A stretch of 41,570 bases of DNA from Acidobacteriota bacterium (GTDB lineage: Bacteria; Acidobacteriota; Terriglobia; Terriglobales; Acidobacteriaceae), in the NCBI GenBank assembly GCA_021818585.1, contig JAKATU010000025.1:1-41570 (forward strand). The letters run 5' to 3'. Positions 26,199 to 35,136 of this stretch are shown here, piece by piece (the stretch's first letter is position 1; each line of letters begins with the position of its first letter). The translations under genes and the position numbers were made by a program. The notes beneath the pieces were generated by a model that was not told the origin of the DNA, ran no database searches, and worked only from the letters and a program-made list of their open reading frames with translations.

Positions 26199-27314
26199 AT
26201 GATCATCGGAGTACCCAGGGAAGTCAAAGACCACGAGAGCCGCGTCGGCATCACCCCCGCCGGAGCAAAGGAACTCACCGCCGCCGGGCACAAAGTCCTC
26301 GTCGAAACCCACGCCGGCGAACTCTCCGCATTCACTGACGACGAATACCAGTCCGCTGGAGCCGAAATCGCCGGCAATGCAGCCGAAGTCTGGGACAACG
26401 CCGAAATGGTCGTCAAGGTCAAAGAGCCCATCCAGAAGGAGTACGTCTTCTTCCGTCCGGGCCTTGTCCTCTTTACCTACCTTCACCTCGCCCCGCTCCC
26501 CGAGCTCACCGATCAGCTCCTCCAGAAGAAAGTCACTGGCATCGCCTACGAAACCATCCGTGACCAGCACAACGCCCTCCCGCTGCTCACCCCTATGTCA
26601 GAGGTAGCCGGGCGCATGTCCGTGCAGGTCGGCGCAACCTACCTCGAAAAGGAACGCGGCGGCCGCGGTCTCCTGCTCGGTGGAGTTCCCGGCGTCCCGC
26701 CAGCCAACGTCTGCATCATCGGTGGCGGCATCGTCGGCACCAACGCCGCCAAAATCGCTCTCGGCATGGGCGCCAAGGTCACCCTCGTCGACCTCAGCCT
26801 CAACCGCCTCCGCGAGCTCGACGATATCTTCAGCGGTCGCCTCCACACCCTCGCCTCCAACTCCTACAACGTAGCCCGCGCAGTCCGCGAGGCCGACCTC
26901 GTCATCGGCGGCGTTCTCATTCCCGGCGCGGCAGCGCCCAAAATCGTCACCCGCCACATGGTCTCCACCATGAAGAAAGGTGCCGTCATCGTCGACGTCG
27001 CCATTGACCAGGGCGGCTGCATTGAAACCGCGCGCCCTACCACCCACAGCGATCCCGCCTACGAGCTCGACGGCGTCGTCCACTACTGCGTCACAAATAT
27101 GCCCGCCGCCGTGCCCAACACCTCCACGCTGGCCCTCACCAATGCCACCTTCCCTTACGTCATGCGGCTCGCCCGGGTCGGCGCCAAAACCGCCATACTC
27201 GAAAACCCAGGCCTCGCCGAAGGAGTCAACACCCACAACGGCGTCCTCACCTGCGAGCCCGTCGCCGTCTCCCAGCAAAAGCCCTGGGAGGGCATCCAGA
27301 GCCTGCTCCAGTAA
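26199..27314 (+). CDS. ald: Alanine dehydrogenase
   Basis: This 371-residue enzyme has exactly the family length and interconverts L-alanine and pyruvate plus ammonia with NAD(H). The N-terminus [20 protein letters not shown] is diagnostic. Lys75 (VKVKEP) and His96 (YLHLAP) fall at the positions of the known catalytic residues. The NAD-binding Rossmann loop is [26 protein letters not shown], and [19 protein letters not shown] with [14 protein letters not shown] completes the C-terminal signature. ATG 26199 is chosen because homology begins there; the frame stays open upstream but is unlike the family. The gene ends at a strong bidirectional terminator. Confidence 0.97.
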   Translation: MIIGVPREVKDHESRVGITPAGAKELTAAGHKVLVETHAGELSAFTDDEYQSAGAEIAGNAAEVWDNAEMVVKVKEPIQKEYVFFRPGLVLFTYLHLAPLPELTDQLLQKKVTGIAYETIRDQHNALPLLTPMSEVAGRMSVQVGATYLEKERGGRGLLLGGVPGVPPANVCIIGGGIVGTNAAKIALGMGAKVTLVDLSLNRLRELDDIFSGRLHTLASNSYNVARAVREADLVIGGVLIPGAAAPKIVTRHMVSTMKKGAVIVDVAIDQGGCIETARPTTHSDPAYELDGVVHYCVTNMPAAVPNTSTLALTNATFPYVMRLARVGAKTAILENPGLAEGVNTHNGVLTCEPVAVSQQKPWEGIQSLLQ

Positions 27315-27337
27315 AACAGTCAGCTCTCCGCAAATAA

Positions 27338-27373
27338 AAAGGCGTGCCTCCAATTGGAGGCACGCCTTTATTC
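27338..27373. terminator. Bidirectional Rho-independent terminator
   Basis: A perfect 14-bp stem (27338-27351 with 27356-27369, GGCGTGCCTCC / GGAGGCACGCC core) has an AATT loop. It is followed by TTTATTCTT on the plus strand and preceded by an A-rich run that gives a T-tract on the minus strand. It serves both convergent genes, alanine dehydrogenase and the glycine-zipper lipoprotein. Confidence 0.93.
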
Positions 27374-27392
27374 TTGCTGTGCGAAGAAAACT

Positions 27393-28172
27393 TTACTGCA
27401 TTTGTACAGACTGGTCCGTGCGGAACACCAGCAGCGTTTCCGCGGGAATCACAATCTGCTTGTTCCCGGTAAACGCCGAACCCGCCGTGCCAGCGCCGGC
27501 GCCGGCCAGTCCGCCAATCAGCGCACCCTTGCCGCCGCCGGCAATGCCGCCGATAATCGCGCCCAGAGCGCCGCCACCGCCGGCCATAATGCCTGTCCTC
27601 CGGCCCTTGCCCTTTTCGACGTCCGCAATCGAACTCGTCATCACCGGGAAGCTATGACTCCCAACGCTGATCCGCTCCAGCCGCAGCGCAAGCTCCGCAT
27701 TACCCGCGAACCGGCCCAGCGGCTTGGCGACAACAACCAGACCCTCGGCGGTCGAACCGCTCGGAATCACCACCTGGCCATTCACCACAACCGGGTGCGC
27801 TACTGTCGCCGAGAAAGTATCTCCTGTCCGGCTGAGCTTCGATCCCAGATCCTGATTCGTCCGAACCTCGATCCGCGTACCTGCCGGAATCACGATCGGC
27901 GCCGGCGGCGGTGGAGGCTGCGACTGGGACTGCTGATACTGGCTCGGCCCCTGCTGATAGCTCCGGCTCGGCTGCTGCGATCCGTATCCTGAACCACCAC
28001 CAGACTGATCTGCCGGTGGCGGAGGAGGATTCCCCTGCGTCGAAGCGCTGTTCTGGCTTCCCGCCGGCTGGTTTTGCGCGTTGTTGGGATTGTTCTTGTG
28101 GCAGCCGGTAAGAATAAGTCCGGCCGACAACACCAAACTACAGGCGACAATGATGGACGCTTTCGTTTTCAT
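27393..28172 (-). CDS. Glycine-zipper lipoprotein of unknown function
   Basis: This 259-residue protein has a lipoprotein signal peptide (lipobox LTGC, lipidated Cys about residue 24). It is followed by a disordered Asn/Gln/Pro/Ser-rich stretch (QNSASTQGNPPPPPADQSGGGSGYG, QYQQSQSQPPPPP). A beta-rich domain follows (IPAGTRIEVRTNQDLGSKLSRTGDTFSATV, IPSGSTAEGLVVVAKP). Near residues 195-235 lies a glycine zipper (AGGGGALGAIIGGIAGGGKGALIGGLAGAG), which typically packs membrane helices. The tail ends IPAETLLVFRTDQSVQMQ. Proteins of this layout are common in Acidobacteriota envelopes, but I know no function. It is divergent from the sensor kinase and convergent with alanine dehydrogenase. Confidence 0.85.
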   Translation of the reverse strand: MKTKASIIVACSLVLSAGLILTGCHKNNPNNAQNQPAGSQNSASTQGNPPPPPADQSGGGSGYGSQQPSRSYQQGPSQYQQSQSQPPPPPAPIVIPAGTRIEVRTNQDLGSKLSRTGDTFSATVAHPVVVNGQVVIPSGSTAEGLVVVAKPLGRFAGNAELALRLERISVGSHSFPVMTSSIADVEKGKGRRTGIMAGGGGALGAIIGGIAGGGKGALIGGLAGAGAGTAGSAFTGNKQIVIPAETLLVFRTDQSVQMQ

Positions 28173-28207
28173 CGGAAAGTTCAGATGCTCCCTTTTTCTG
28201 TTCAGTT

Positions 28208-30616
28208 GTGCCCATTCTTCATTTCTTTAACGGCCTCATAACCGGGCAACTGGAGTATAGCAGCCTAATATCAATCCCATCGTCCTTCCAGTCGCTCTAT
28301 AATGCAACCCAAACCGGGGGAGTTCTGCCAGACTCAAAAACAAAACGGAATCCCGCACTGCTGGCTGGCGTCACGGTACTGCTCCTTGTCATCCTCAACG
28401 CCCTCAACGCCTTTAATCTCCCCTTTCTCAATCCCCGCTCCACCGGCCAGATCTTCCTCTTCAGCGCCATCTCCATCCTCACCTTCCTGCTGCTCGTCGT
28501 CGTCATCGTCCTCTTCGCCCGTAACATCCTCAAATTACTCGCCGACCAGCGCAGCCAGGTCCTCGGCTCACGCCTTCGCTCCCGCATGCTCTTCGGAGCG
28601 CTCATCCTCTCGCTCGCCCCCGCGCTGTTCATGTTCCTCTTCAGCTACCTGCTCATGAACCGGTCCATCGACCGCTGGTTCTCCCAGCCATCCACCGACC
28701 TGCGCCAGGCCTCCGCCTCCATCGCCATTGAACTCGCCAATTACGCCTCTGCAAACGCCCGCGCCGAGGCAGAATCCCTCGCCAGCCAGAATCCCGCTCC
28801 CACATATTCCACCGGGTCAAAATCCTCCGCCTCACCCATATCCACCCTCCAGGCGGACATGAAACAGCACCGTATCACCCTCCAGGGCGGTTTCGCCGCT
28901 CTATATCAGGACGGAAAACTCCAAAGCTCCTATCAGTTCCCTCCCCTCGATCAAAAAGCCTCCGTCGAGTCCTGGATGGATCTCTCCAATGACCAGACCC
29001 CGCCCGCTCCCAAACTGCAGCCCGTCACCCAGGCCGTCCTCAAAGCTGCCCTTAGCTCCGAGGAACCCGTCCTCACCGTCAACGGAACCCAGTACGCCGT
29101 GATAGCCGCCAGCTCCCCCTCAGGCGGCCTCGTCATCGTAGGCCTGCCCCTGCCGGACGGCATGAGCCGCCACATCGCGGACATGCTCCAGGGCTCCCGT
29201 CAGTACTGGGCCGTCTATCGCCAGCGCCGCACCATCCGCAATATGTATCTGCTGCTGTTACTGATGCTCACGGCGCTTATCTTCTTCGCAAGCAGTTGGC
29301 TTGCGCTCCATCTCTCCAAGCAGATCACCCGCCCCGTCGAAGCCCTCGCAGACGCCATGAACGAGATCGCACAAGGCCACTACCAGCAGCGCGTCACCGT
29401 CGTCGCCTCCCAGGAACTCGGCGAACTCGTCCGCTCATTCAATCACATGGCCTCTGACCTTGAGCAGAGCCGCCTTCTTGCCGACTACTACACCGAACAG
29501 CTCTCCACCGCCAACCAGGCTCTCGAAGCACGCCGCAACGAGCTCGAAACCATCCTCGAAACGATCCCCAGCGGCGTCCTCACCCTCGACGACAACCAGC
29601 GCGTCCTCGCCTGCAACCACGCCTTCGCCAATCTCTTCCCCTGCGAAAAATCAGCCACCCTGCTGCACAAACCGCTCGAAGCCATCCTCCCCGCCGACAC
29701 CCTCGACGCTGTCCGCGAACTCCAGCGCCGCGCGCGCCGCATGGGCATCGCCACCTCCGAGATGGAGCTCACACGCGACGGCGTCATCTTCAACCTCGCA
29801 CTCACCGTCGCACTCATGGACCTCGGTGGCCACCGCCAGGGCGCGATCCTCGTCGTCGAAAACGTCTCCGACCTCCTCCGCGCACAACGCCAGGTCGCAT
29901 GGAAAGAAGTCGCACAGCGCGTCGCCCACGAAATCAAAAACCCGCTCACCCCCGTCACGCTCTCCGCCGAGCGCATCCGCCGCCACTCCGAGCGCAACAC
30001 GCCGGAGTCCCGCGACATCGTCCGCCGCTGCGCCGACATCATCCTCAGCTCCGCAGAATCCGTCCGCCGCCTCGTCGATCAGTTCGGCTCCCTCGCGGAG
30101 TTCCCCGCTGCCATGCCCCGCGCCGCCGACCTCAACACCATCGTCCGCAGCGCCGTTCACCAATTTGAAGACCGCCTCGACGGCATCCGCATCGAAGAGC
30201 GCCTCGCCGCCGATCTCCCACCCGTCCTCGCCGATCAGGAAGCACTCAAGCGCGCCATCGCTAACCTCATCGACAACGCCGCCGAGGCCATGCAGAACAG
30301 CCTCGTCAAAGTTCTCACCCTTGAGACCACCCTCAACGAATCCGGCTCCATGGCAGAAATCACCATCGCAGACACCGGCTCCGGTCTCACCGAGAACATG
30401 CGCGAACGCCTCTTCCTGCCCTACTTCTCCACCAAGCAGCGCGGCACAGGACTCGGACTCACCATCGCCGCTAAAATTGTGCAGGACCACGGCGGCACCA
30501 TCCGCGCCGAGCAAAACCAGCCTCAGGGAGCGCGTTTCGTCCTCAATCTGCCACTCGTCCCACCGAAAACAACTGCTCCAGCCGAACCAGACCACGCGGA
30601 GACTCCCCACGCATGA
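28208..30616 (+). CDS. NtrY-like membrane sensor histidine kinase
   Basis: This sensor is up to 802 residues. N-terminal helices (ALLAGVTVLLLVILNALNAFNL, FLFSAISILTFLLLVVVIVLFA, LILSLAPALFMFLFSYLL) lead to an extracytoplasmic region, then another helix (MYLLLLLMLTALIFFASSW). A HAMP domain follows (KQITRPVEALADAMNEIAQGHY), then a PAS domain (LETILETIPSGVLTLDDNQRVLACNHAFANLF) and HisKA with phospho-acceptor His574 (RVAHEIKNPLTPVTLSAERI). The ATPase has the N box (NLIDNAAEAM), DTGSGL and GTGLGLTIAAKIV. The layout is NtrY-like. The start is uncertain: GTG 28208 has no ribosome-binding site, and no in-frame ATG is near; a later weak start is possible. The gene overlaps its regulator by four bases. 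Confidence 0.9.
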   Translation: MPILHFFNGLITGQLEYSSLISIPSSFQSLYNATQTGGVLPDSKTKRNPALLAGVTVLLLVILNALNAFNLPFLNPRSTGQIFLFSAISILTFLLLVVVIVLFARNILKLLADQRSQVLGSRLRSRMLFGALILSLAPALFMFLFSYLLMNRSIDRWFSQPSTDLRQASASIAIELANYASANARAEAESLASQNPAPTYSTGSKSSASPISTLQADMKQHRITLQGGFAALYQDGKLQSSYQFPPLDQKASVESWMDLSNDQTPPAPKLQPVTQAVLKAALSSEEPVLTVNGTQYAVIAASSPSGGLVIVGLPLPDGMSRHIADMLQGSRQYWAVYRQRRTIRNMYLLLLLMLTALIFFASSWLALHLSKQITRPVEALADAMNEIAQGHYQQRVTVVASQELGELVRSFNHMASDLEQSRLLADYYTEQLSTANQALEARRNELETILETIPSGVLTLDDNQRVLACNHAFANLFPCEKSATLLHKPLEAILPADTLDAVRELQRRARRMGIATSEMELTRDGVIFNLALTVALMDLGGHRQGAILVVENVSDLLRAQRQVAWKEVAQRVAHEIKNPLTPVTLSAERIRRHSERNTPESRDIVRRCADIILSSAESVRRLVDQFGSLAEFPAAMPRAADLNTIVRSAVHQFEDRLDGIRIEERLAADLPPVLADQEALKRAIANLIDNAAEAMQNSLVKVLTLETTLNESGSMAEITIADTGSGLTENMRERLFLPYFSTKQRGTGLGLTIAAKIVQDHGGTIRAEQNQPQGARFVLNLPLVPPKTTAPAEPDHAETPHA

Positions 30617-31965
30617 ACCACATCCTCGTCGTCGATGACGAAGCCGAAATCCGCGCCTCTCTCGAAGAAATCCTCAAGGAGGAAGGCTACGCCGTCACCA
30701 CCGCCGCCACTGCAGAAGAAGCGCTCACCCTCCTCCGCGACGCCGCCTACGACGTCCTCCTGCTCGACATCTGGCTCCCCGACCGTGACGGCCTTGAAGT
30801 TCTCTCTGAAACCCAGAACCTCGGCATCGAATCCCGCCCCGAGGTCATCGTCATCTCCGGCCACGCCAACATCGCCACCGCCGTCAAGGCCACCAAGCTA
30901 GGCGCATTTGACTTCCTCGAGAAACCGCTCCTGCTCGAGCGCACCCTCATCGTCGTCAAAAACGCCATCGACGCCCGCCAGCTCCACAACGACAATCTCG
31001 AATTCCGCCGCCAGTTTGCCTCCGGCCAGCAGATCTCCGGCGAAAGCGTCGCCGCCAAGGCCATCCGCCAGCAAATCGCCCTCATGGCTCCCACCAACGG
31101 CCGCGTCCTCATCTACGGCGAATCCGGCGCAGGCAAGGAAGTCATCGCCCGCGCCATCCATGCAGAAAGCCAGCGCCGTGACCGCGTCTTCGTCGAGCTC
31201 AACTGCGCCGCCATCCCCGAGGACTTCATCGAAGCCGAGCTCTTCGGCTACCGCAACTCCGCCGTCTCCGGCGGCCCCGCGGAAAAGCGCGGCACCTTCG
31301 AGCGCGCCAACGGCGGCACGCTCTTCCTCGACGAAGTCGGTGACATGAGCCTCAAAACCCAGGCCCGCGTCCTCCGCGTCCTCGACGAGCAAAGCTTCGT
31401 CCCCATCGGCGCTACCCAGCCTCTTCAGGTCGACGTCCGCGTCATCGCCGCCACCAACAAAAATATCGAAGAAGAAATCGCCAAAGGCAACTTCCGTGAA
31501 GACCTCTTCTACCGCCTCAACGTCATCCCCTTTTACGTCCCGCCCCTCCGCGACCGCCACCAGGACATCCCCGTCCTCGTCGAAGAATTCCTACGCGCCT
31601 TCGGCCGAGAATACGGACGCCCCCGCATCGAAATCACCCGCGAAGCCCTCGACACCCTCATGCAATACCAGTGGCCCGGCAACGTCCGCGAGCTCCGCAA
31701 CATCATCGAGCGCGTCCTCATCCTCAATCCCCAGGCACGCCGCATCGAGAAAAAACACCTGCCCGTATTAGTCCAACGGACAGCCCGCCGCCCAGACGAA
31801 TTCGAAAGCCTCCAGCACGCCCGTGAAGCCTACGAACGAGAATTCATCCTGCGCAAAATCGAGGAATCCAACGGCAACATGAGCCGAGCCGCCGACGCCC
31901 TGGGCCTCGAACGCTCCCACCTCTACCGCAAAATGAAAACATTAGGCATAAGTATCCGCGAGTAG
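30613..31965 (+). CDS. NtrX-like response regulator with AAA+ domain and Fis-type HTH
   Basis: This 450-residue NtrC-family regulator is the cognate partner of the upstream kinase, with ATGA overlap. The receiver domain has Asp8/Asp9, phospho-acceptor Asp52 (LLLDIWLPDRDG) and a Lys in FDFLEKPL. The AAA+ domain has Walker A GESGAGKE, Walker B GGTLFLDEVGDMS and the sensor segment VRVIAATNKNIEEEIAKGNFREDLFYRLNVIPF. The C-terminus is a Fis-like HTH (NMSRAADALGLERSHLYRKMKTLGI). The sigma-54 contact loop GAFTGA is absent: the sequence after ELFGYRN reads SAVSGGPAEKRG. The protein may therefore regulate without activating sigma-54 RNA polymerase, as proposed for some NtrX proteins. Confidence 0.92.
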   Translation: MNHILVVDDEAEIRASLEEILKEEGYAVTTAATAEEALTLLRDAAYDVLLLDIWLPDRDGLEVLSETQNLGIESRPEVIVISGHANIATAVKATKLGAFDFLEKPLLLERTLIVVKNAIDARQLHNDNLEFRRQFASGQQISGESVAAKAIRQQIALMAPTNGRVLIYGESGAGKEVIARAIHAESQRRDRVFVELNCAAIPEDFIEAELFGYRNSAVSGGPAEKRGTFERANGGTLFLDEVGDMSLKTQARVLRVLDEQSFVPIGATQPLQVDVRVIAATNKNIEEEIAKGNFREDLFYRLNVIPFYVPPLRDRHQDIPVLVEEFLRAFGREYGRPRIEITREALDTLMQYQWPGNVRELRNIIERVLILNPQARRIEKKHLPVLVQRTARRPDEFESLQHAREAYEREFILRKIEESNGNMSRAADALGLERSHLYRKMKTLGISIRE

Positions 31966-31989
31966 CCCTGCCGCTCTAAACATCCGCAT

Positions 31990-32200
31990 ACGTTGAGAGA
32001 AATTTGTCATCCCAAAGGCGCAAAGCGCCGCAGCGGAGGAACCTGCAGTTTCGCCCAAACCGCAGACAATACCGGAGGCAACAAACACATGGGTGCCCCA
32101 TGTCCGCGAAGAGGACGTGGGAATCGCCCCAAAGGCGCGACCCACCCCCAAGTTTCGCTCCGCGAAACCCAGCTAAAAGCTAACGGCTAGAAGCTAGCAG
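31990..32200. repeat. REP-like intergenic repeat cluster between convergent genes
   Basis: Several short inverted repeats occur in a row: GGCGC / GCGCC around AAA (32017-32029), CCATGTCC paired with GGACGTGG (32098-32120 region), and a perfect GTTTCGC / GCGAAAC around TCC (32152-32168). A stretch of repeated AGCTA-type words follows at 32170-32203. Part of it (32113-32143) recurs at 38058-38088. No gene and no T-tract terminator is seen in this 235-base gap between the regulator and era. Confidence 0.6.
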
Positions 32201-33256
32201 CTACTTCATCTCCTCCAACTGCCGTCGCCAATCCAGCCCCTCCACAAAAGGCTGCGACTCCCGCCACCGATCCTTCACCTTCACATGCAGCTCCAGATAC
32301 ACCCGCGTCCCCAGCAGCGACTCAATCTCCTTGCGCGCCCCAGCGCCAATCTCCTTCAGCTTCGAGCCGCCCTTCCCAATCAGAATCGCCTTCTGCCCCG
32401 GCCGCTCGCAGTAAATCGCCGCCGCAATCCGAGTCAGCGGATTCGTCGCACTCACCGGCTCCTCGTACTGCTCAATCAGCACCGCCGAAGCATACGGAAC
32501 TTCCTCGCCTGTCTCCATCAAAATCCGCTCGCGAATCAGCTCCGCTACCAGAAACCGCTCTGGCTGGTCCGTAAACTGGCCCTCCTCGAAATACCGCTGG
32601 CCCTCCGGCAGATACTCCACGAGCTTCTCCAGCAGCTCCTCGGTGCCCTTGCGCTTCCGCGCAGAAATCGGAAACACCTCCGCAAAGTCATACAGCCCGC
32701 TCAGCTCCGCAATCAGCGGAACCAGCTTCTCCCGCTCCACCAGATCAATCTTGTTGATCACCAGAAACACCGGGCAATCCAGCTTCTTCACCAGCGCAAA
32801 CACAAACGCATCTTCGTTTTCGGCCAAATCCGGCCGCTGCTTTCGCCCACCCGCATCTTCCTCAGCAGCAACACCCTCATGCACCTTCATCCCCGGCAGC
32901 GCAATCCGCCGCGAAGCATCCACCATCCAGATCACCACATCGCGGCTCTCCAGCGCAGCATGAACCTCCTGCAGCATCCTCCGGTCCATCATGTTCCCCG
33001 GCTTGTGCACGCCCGGCGTGTCCACAAACACAATCTGCGCCGCCGGCCGCTTGCCCTTCTTCGCCGCTACATCCACAATCCCGTGGATGCGCGTCCGCGT
33101 CGTCTGCGGCTTGCTCGTCACAATCGCAACCTTCTCGCCCGTCAGCGCGTTCACCAGCGTGCTCTTGCCCGCATTCGGACGCCCCACCACGGACACAAAC
33201 CCCGACCGCATCTTCGCAACCGGCCTGCTACCACCCGCCTTCGTCTTCCCGCTCAT
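32201..33256 (-). CDS. era: GTPase Era with an internal insertion
   Basis: This 351-residue Ras-like GTPase, which binds 16S rRNA and aids 30S assembly, has G1 (GRPNAGKST), the switch I segment TSKPQTTRTRIHGIV, G3 (DTPGV), G4 (NKID) and a C-terminal KH domain with the GxxG loop (LIGKGGSKLKEIG). It is about 50 residues longer than the usual 300: a short basic N-terminal extension and about 35 extra charged residues between G3 and G4 (LPGMKVHEGVAAEEDAGGRKQRPDLAENED). The start overlaps the CNNM/CorC stop by four bases (ATGA), the last step of the phoH-ybeY-CNNM-era unit. Confidence 0.96.
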   Translation of the reverse strand: MSGKTKAGGSRPVAKMRSGFVSVVGRPNAGKSTLVNALTGEKVAIVTSKPQTTRTRIHGIVDVAAKKGKRPAAQIVFVDTPGVHKPGNMMDRRMLQEVHAALESRDVVIWMVDASRRIALPGMKVHEGVAAEEDAGGRKQRPDLAENEDAFVFALVKKLDCPVFLVINKIDLVEREKLVPLIAELSGLYDFAEVFPISARKRKGTEELLEKLVEYLPEGQRYFEEGQFTDQPERFLVAELIRERILMETGEEVPYASAVLIEQYEEPVSATNPLTRIAAAIYCERPGQKAILIGKGGSKLKEIGAGARKEIESLLGTRVYLELHVKVKDRWRESQPFVEGLDWRRQLEEMK

Positions 33257-34539
33257 GCCCCCACCTCCGGAATCCGCGACACACGCAGCCGCTCAATCCT
33301 TCTATCCGTGGACTTCAAAATCTCAAATCGCAATCCATGCTCCTCAATCACTTCACCTGCCATCGGAATCCGCCCCACCAGCTCGCTCACCAGACCGGCC
33401 ACCGTAGTCGCATCCGTGTCTTCCGGTATCTCAATCTCTTCATGCATCAATTCCTTCAATTCATCCAGCTCCAGCGAACCCGGCACCACGCACGCCCCGT
33501 CTTCCTCTCGCGTCACCTGTCCCATCTCGTCCGTCTCTTCGTGTTCATCCGTAATCGCGCCCACAATCTCTTCCAGCAAATCCTCAATCGTCACCAGCCC
33601 GGCCACGCCGCCGTACTCGTCAATCACAATCCGCATGTGCTGCTTCTCAAGCTGCATCTCGCGCAGCAGCTCGTTCACCCGCTTCGTTTCAGGAACAAAC
33701 GTCGCGGGCCGCTGCAAGCTCGCCACCGTACGCGTCTTCGCTTCCTCATCGCGGATGCCCAGCAGGTCATGGGAAAAAACAATCCCCGTAATCTGGTCCA
33801 GCGATCCCTCATACACCGGCAAGCGCGAGTAAGGCTTCGCCTGCAGCATCTCCGTAAACTGCTCCAGCGTCGCGCTCCCCGGCACCGCAAACATCTCCGG
33901 CCGCGGAGTCATCACCTCGCGCGCCACCTTGTCGCCAAACTCCAGCGCGGACCGCACCAGCTCGCGGTCGCTCTCGTCCAGAATTCCCTCTTCCTCACCC
34001 GCTTCAATCAGCGCTTCCACCGCCTCGGCCTCATCCTCCTCGCGGGCCTCCGCAGGAGACTCCGCCAGCGACGCAATCGAGATAAAGAACTGCAGCACCA
34101 GCGCCACCGGAACCATCAGGTACAGGAACACCATCAACACATACCGCCAGCGCCGCAGCCACATCCCCTTCGTCCGGCTGAACAGCACAAACGGCAAGAA
34201 CTGGTTGAAGATCACAATCAGCAGCACCACGCTCAGCGCCGTCTGCGCTATTTCCGCCGACATGTGCGAAGGCTGCGCCTGCACATGCGCCACCGCCGGC
34301 CACGCCAGGAGCACCAGCAGCGCCGCAAACACAAGTTGCACCAGCAGCGCCGCGCAAAGCTGCAGCACGCTGCGCTTCAGCCCCATTCGCGGTTCAATGT
34401 GCTGCTCCCACGCATCAATGTTTTCCTGGTACTCCCGCGCCAAAAAGCGCCCCATCTCCGTGTAAAGCCGCTCTACATACGAGGCAATTACATAAATCAC
34501 CAGCAGCCCGGCTATCACCACCGCATCCACGTAGCTCAT
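33253..34539 (-). CDS. CNNM/CorC-family CBS-domain membrane protein
   Basis: This 428-residue protein has an N-terminal membrane domain of four helices (VVIAGLLVIYVIASYV, LCAALLVQLVFAALLVLLAW, ALSVVLLIVIFNQFLPFVLFS, YVLMVFLYLMVPVALVLQFF). An acidic linker follows, then the CBS pair (VAREVMTPRPEMFAVPGSATLEQFTEML, KPYSRLPVYEGSLDQITGIVFSHDLL, MRIVIDEYGGVAGLVTIEDLLEEIVG) and a C-terminal CorC/HlyC transporter-associated domain. Relatives are linked to Mg2+/Co2+ efflux or are called hemolysin-like. It overlaps ybeY and era by four bases each, the usual genomic neighbourhood. Confidence 0.92.
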   Translation of the reverse strand: MSYVDAVVIAGLLVIYVIASYVERLYTEMGRFLAREYQENIDAWEQHIEPRMGLKRSVLQLCAALLVQLVFAALLVLLAWPAVAHVQAQPSHMSAEIAQTALSVVLLIVIFNQFLPFVLFSRTKGMWLRRWRYVLMVFLYLMVPVALVLQFFISIASLAESPAEAREEDEAEAVEALIEAGEEEGILDESDRELVRSALEFGDKVAREVMTPRPEMFAVPGSATLEQFTEMLQAKPYSRLPVYEGSLDQITGIVFSHDLLGIRDEEAKTRTVASLQRPATFVPETKRVNELLREMQLEKQHMRIVIDEYGGVAGLVTIEDLLEEIVGAITDEHEETDEMGQVTREEDGACVVPGSLELDELKELMHEEIEIPEDTDATTVAGLVSELVGRIPMAGEVIEEHGLRFEILKSTDRRIERLRVSRIPEVGA

Positions 34540-35045
34540 CGCGCGCGCCTTCGCCCCGACAAACTCTTCGCAGCAGGCTTCTTTACCGGCTCTGCCGCAA
34601 CTCGCTCCGTCAACCCCGCCTTCAATCCCAGCTTCGCCCGCAGCCGCCGCTCCACTCGCGCCATCGTGCCGTCATCGGTTTCATGGTCATACCCGGCCAG
34701 ATGCAGCAACCCATGCAGCACCAGAACCCTCAGTTCCTCGGCCAGCGCATGCCCCTGCTCCTTCGCCTGCCTGTCCGCTGTCTCAACGGAGATCGCAAGG
34801 TCCCCGGCCATCGTCGAAGGAACCCCATCCATCGGCATCACCGGAAACGACAATACATCCGTAGCCTTGTTCTTCCCGCGAAACTCCCGGTTCCAGCGCC
34901 GAATCTGCCGGTCCCCCGTAAGCAGCACGGAAACATCCCCACGCAACTTCACCGCCGTCTGCGCATCTTTCACGAATTGCCGCAGTGCCGTCACGCGCAA
35001 CCGTCGCGCAAATGCCGCTCGTATCTCGGGTTCCACCAGGATCAT
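34536..35045 (-). CDS. ybeY: Endoribonuclease YbeY (16S rRNA maturation)
   Basis: This 169-residue zinc endoribonuclease is needed for 16S rRNA 3'-end maturation and 70S quality control. The signature HGLLHLAGYDHETDD contains the three zinc-binding His, and NKATDVLSFPVMP is the second conserved block. A basic tail (EPVKKPAAKSLSGRRRAR) extends the protein by about 20 residues. ATG 35045 (MILVEPEI) is chosen because homology begins there; upstream codons run back through a terminator-like hairpin. No ribosome-binding site is seen. It overlaps the CNNM gene by four bases. Confidence 0.94.
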   Translation of the reverse strand: MILVEPEIRAAFARRLRVTALRQFVKDAQTAVKLRGDVSVLLTGDRQIRRWNREFRGKNKATDVLSFPVMPMDGVPSTMAGDLAISVETADRQAKEQGHALAEELRVLVLHGLLHLAGYDHETDDGTMARVERRLRAKLGLKAGLTERVAAEPVKKPAAKSLSGRRRAR

Positions 35046-35051
35046 CGTTCT

Positions 35052-35091
35052 ACACAAAACAAAAACAAAGGAGGGAGCAACGCCCCCTCCC
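35052..35091 (-). terminator. Terminator/attenuator-like hairpin immediately before ybeY
   Basis: On the minus strand the stem GGAGGG / CCCTCC (35090-35085 with 35075-35070), with a loop of about 9 bases, is followed by a T-rich run (TTTGTTTTTGTTTTG). It ends only seven bases before the ybeY start, so readthrough from phoH must pass it. Confidence 0.7.
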
Positions 35092-35136
35092 GTAATACTC
35101 ATGTTATCGCAACGAATCAAATCCACTGGCCAAAGC

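Noticed and set aside
30613..31965. Sigma-54 -24/-12 promoters near the NtrX-like gene
   Set aside because: A visual search found no convincing TGGC/TTGC pair in the nearby intergenic regions.
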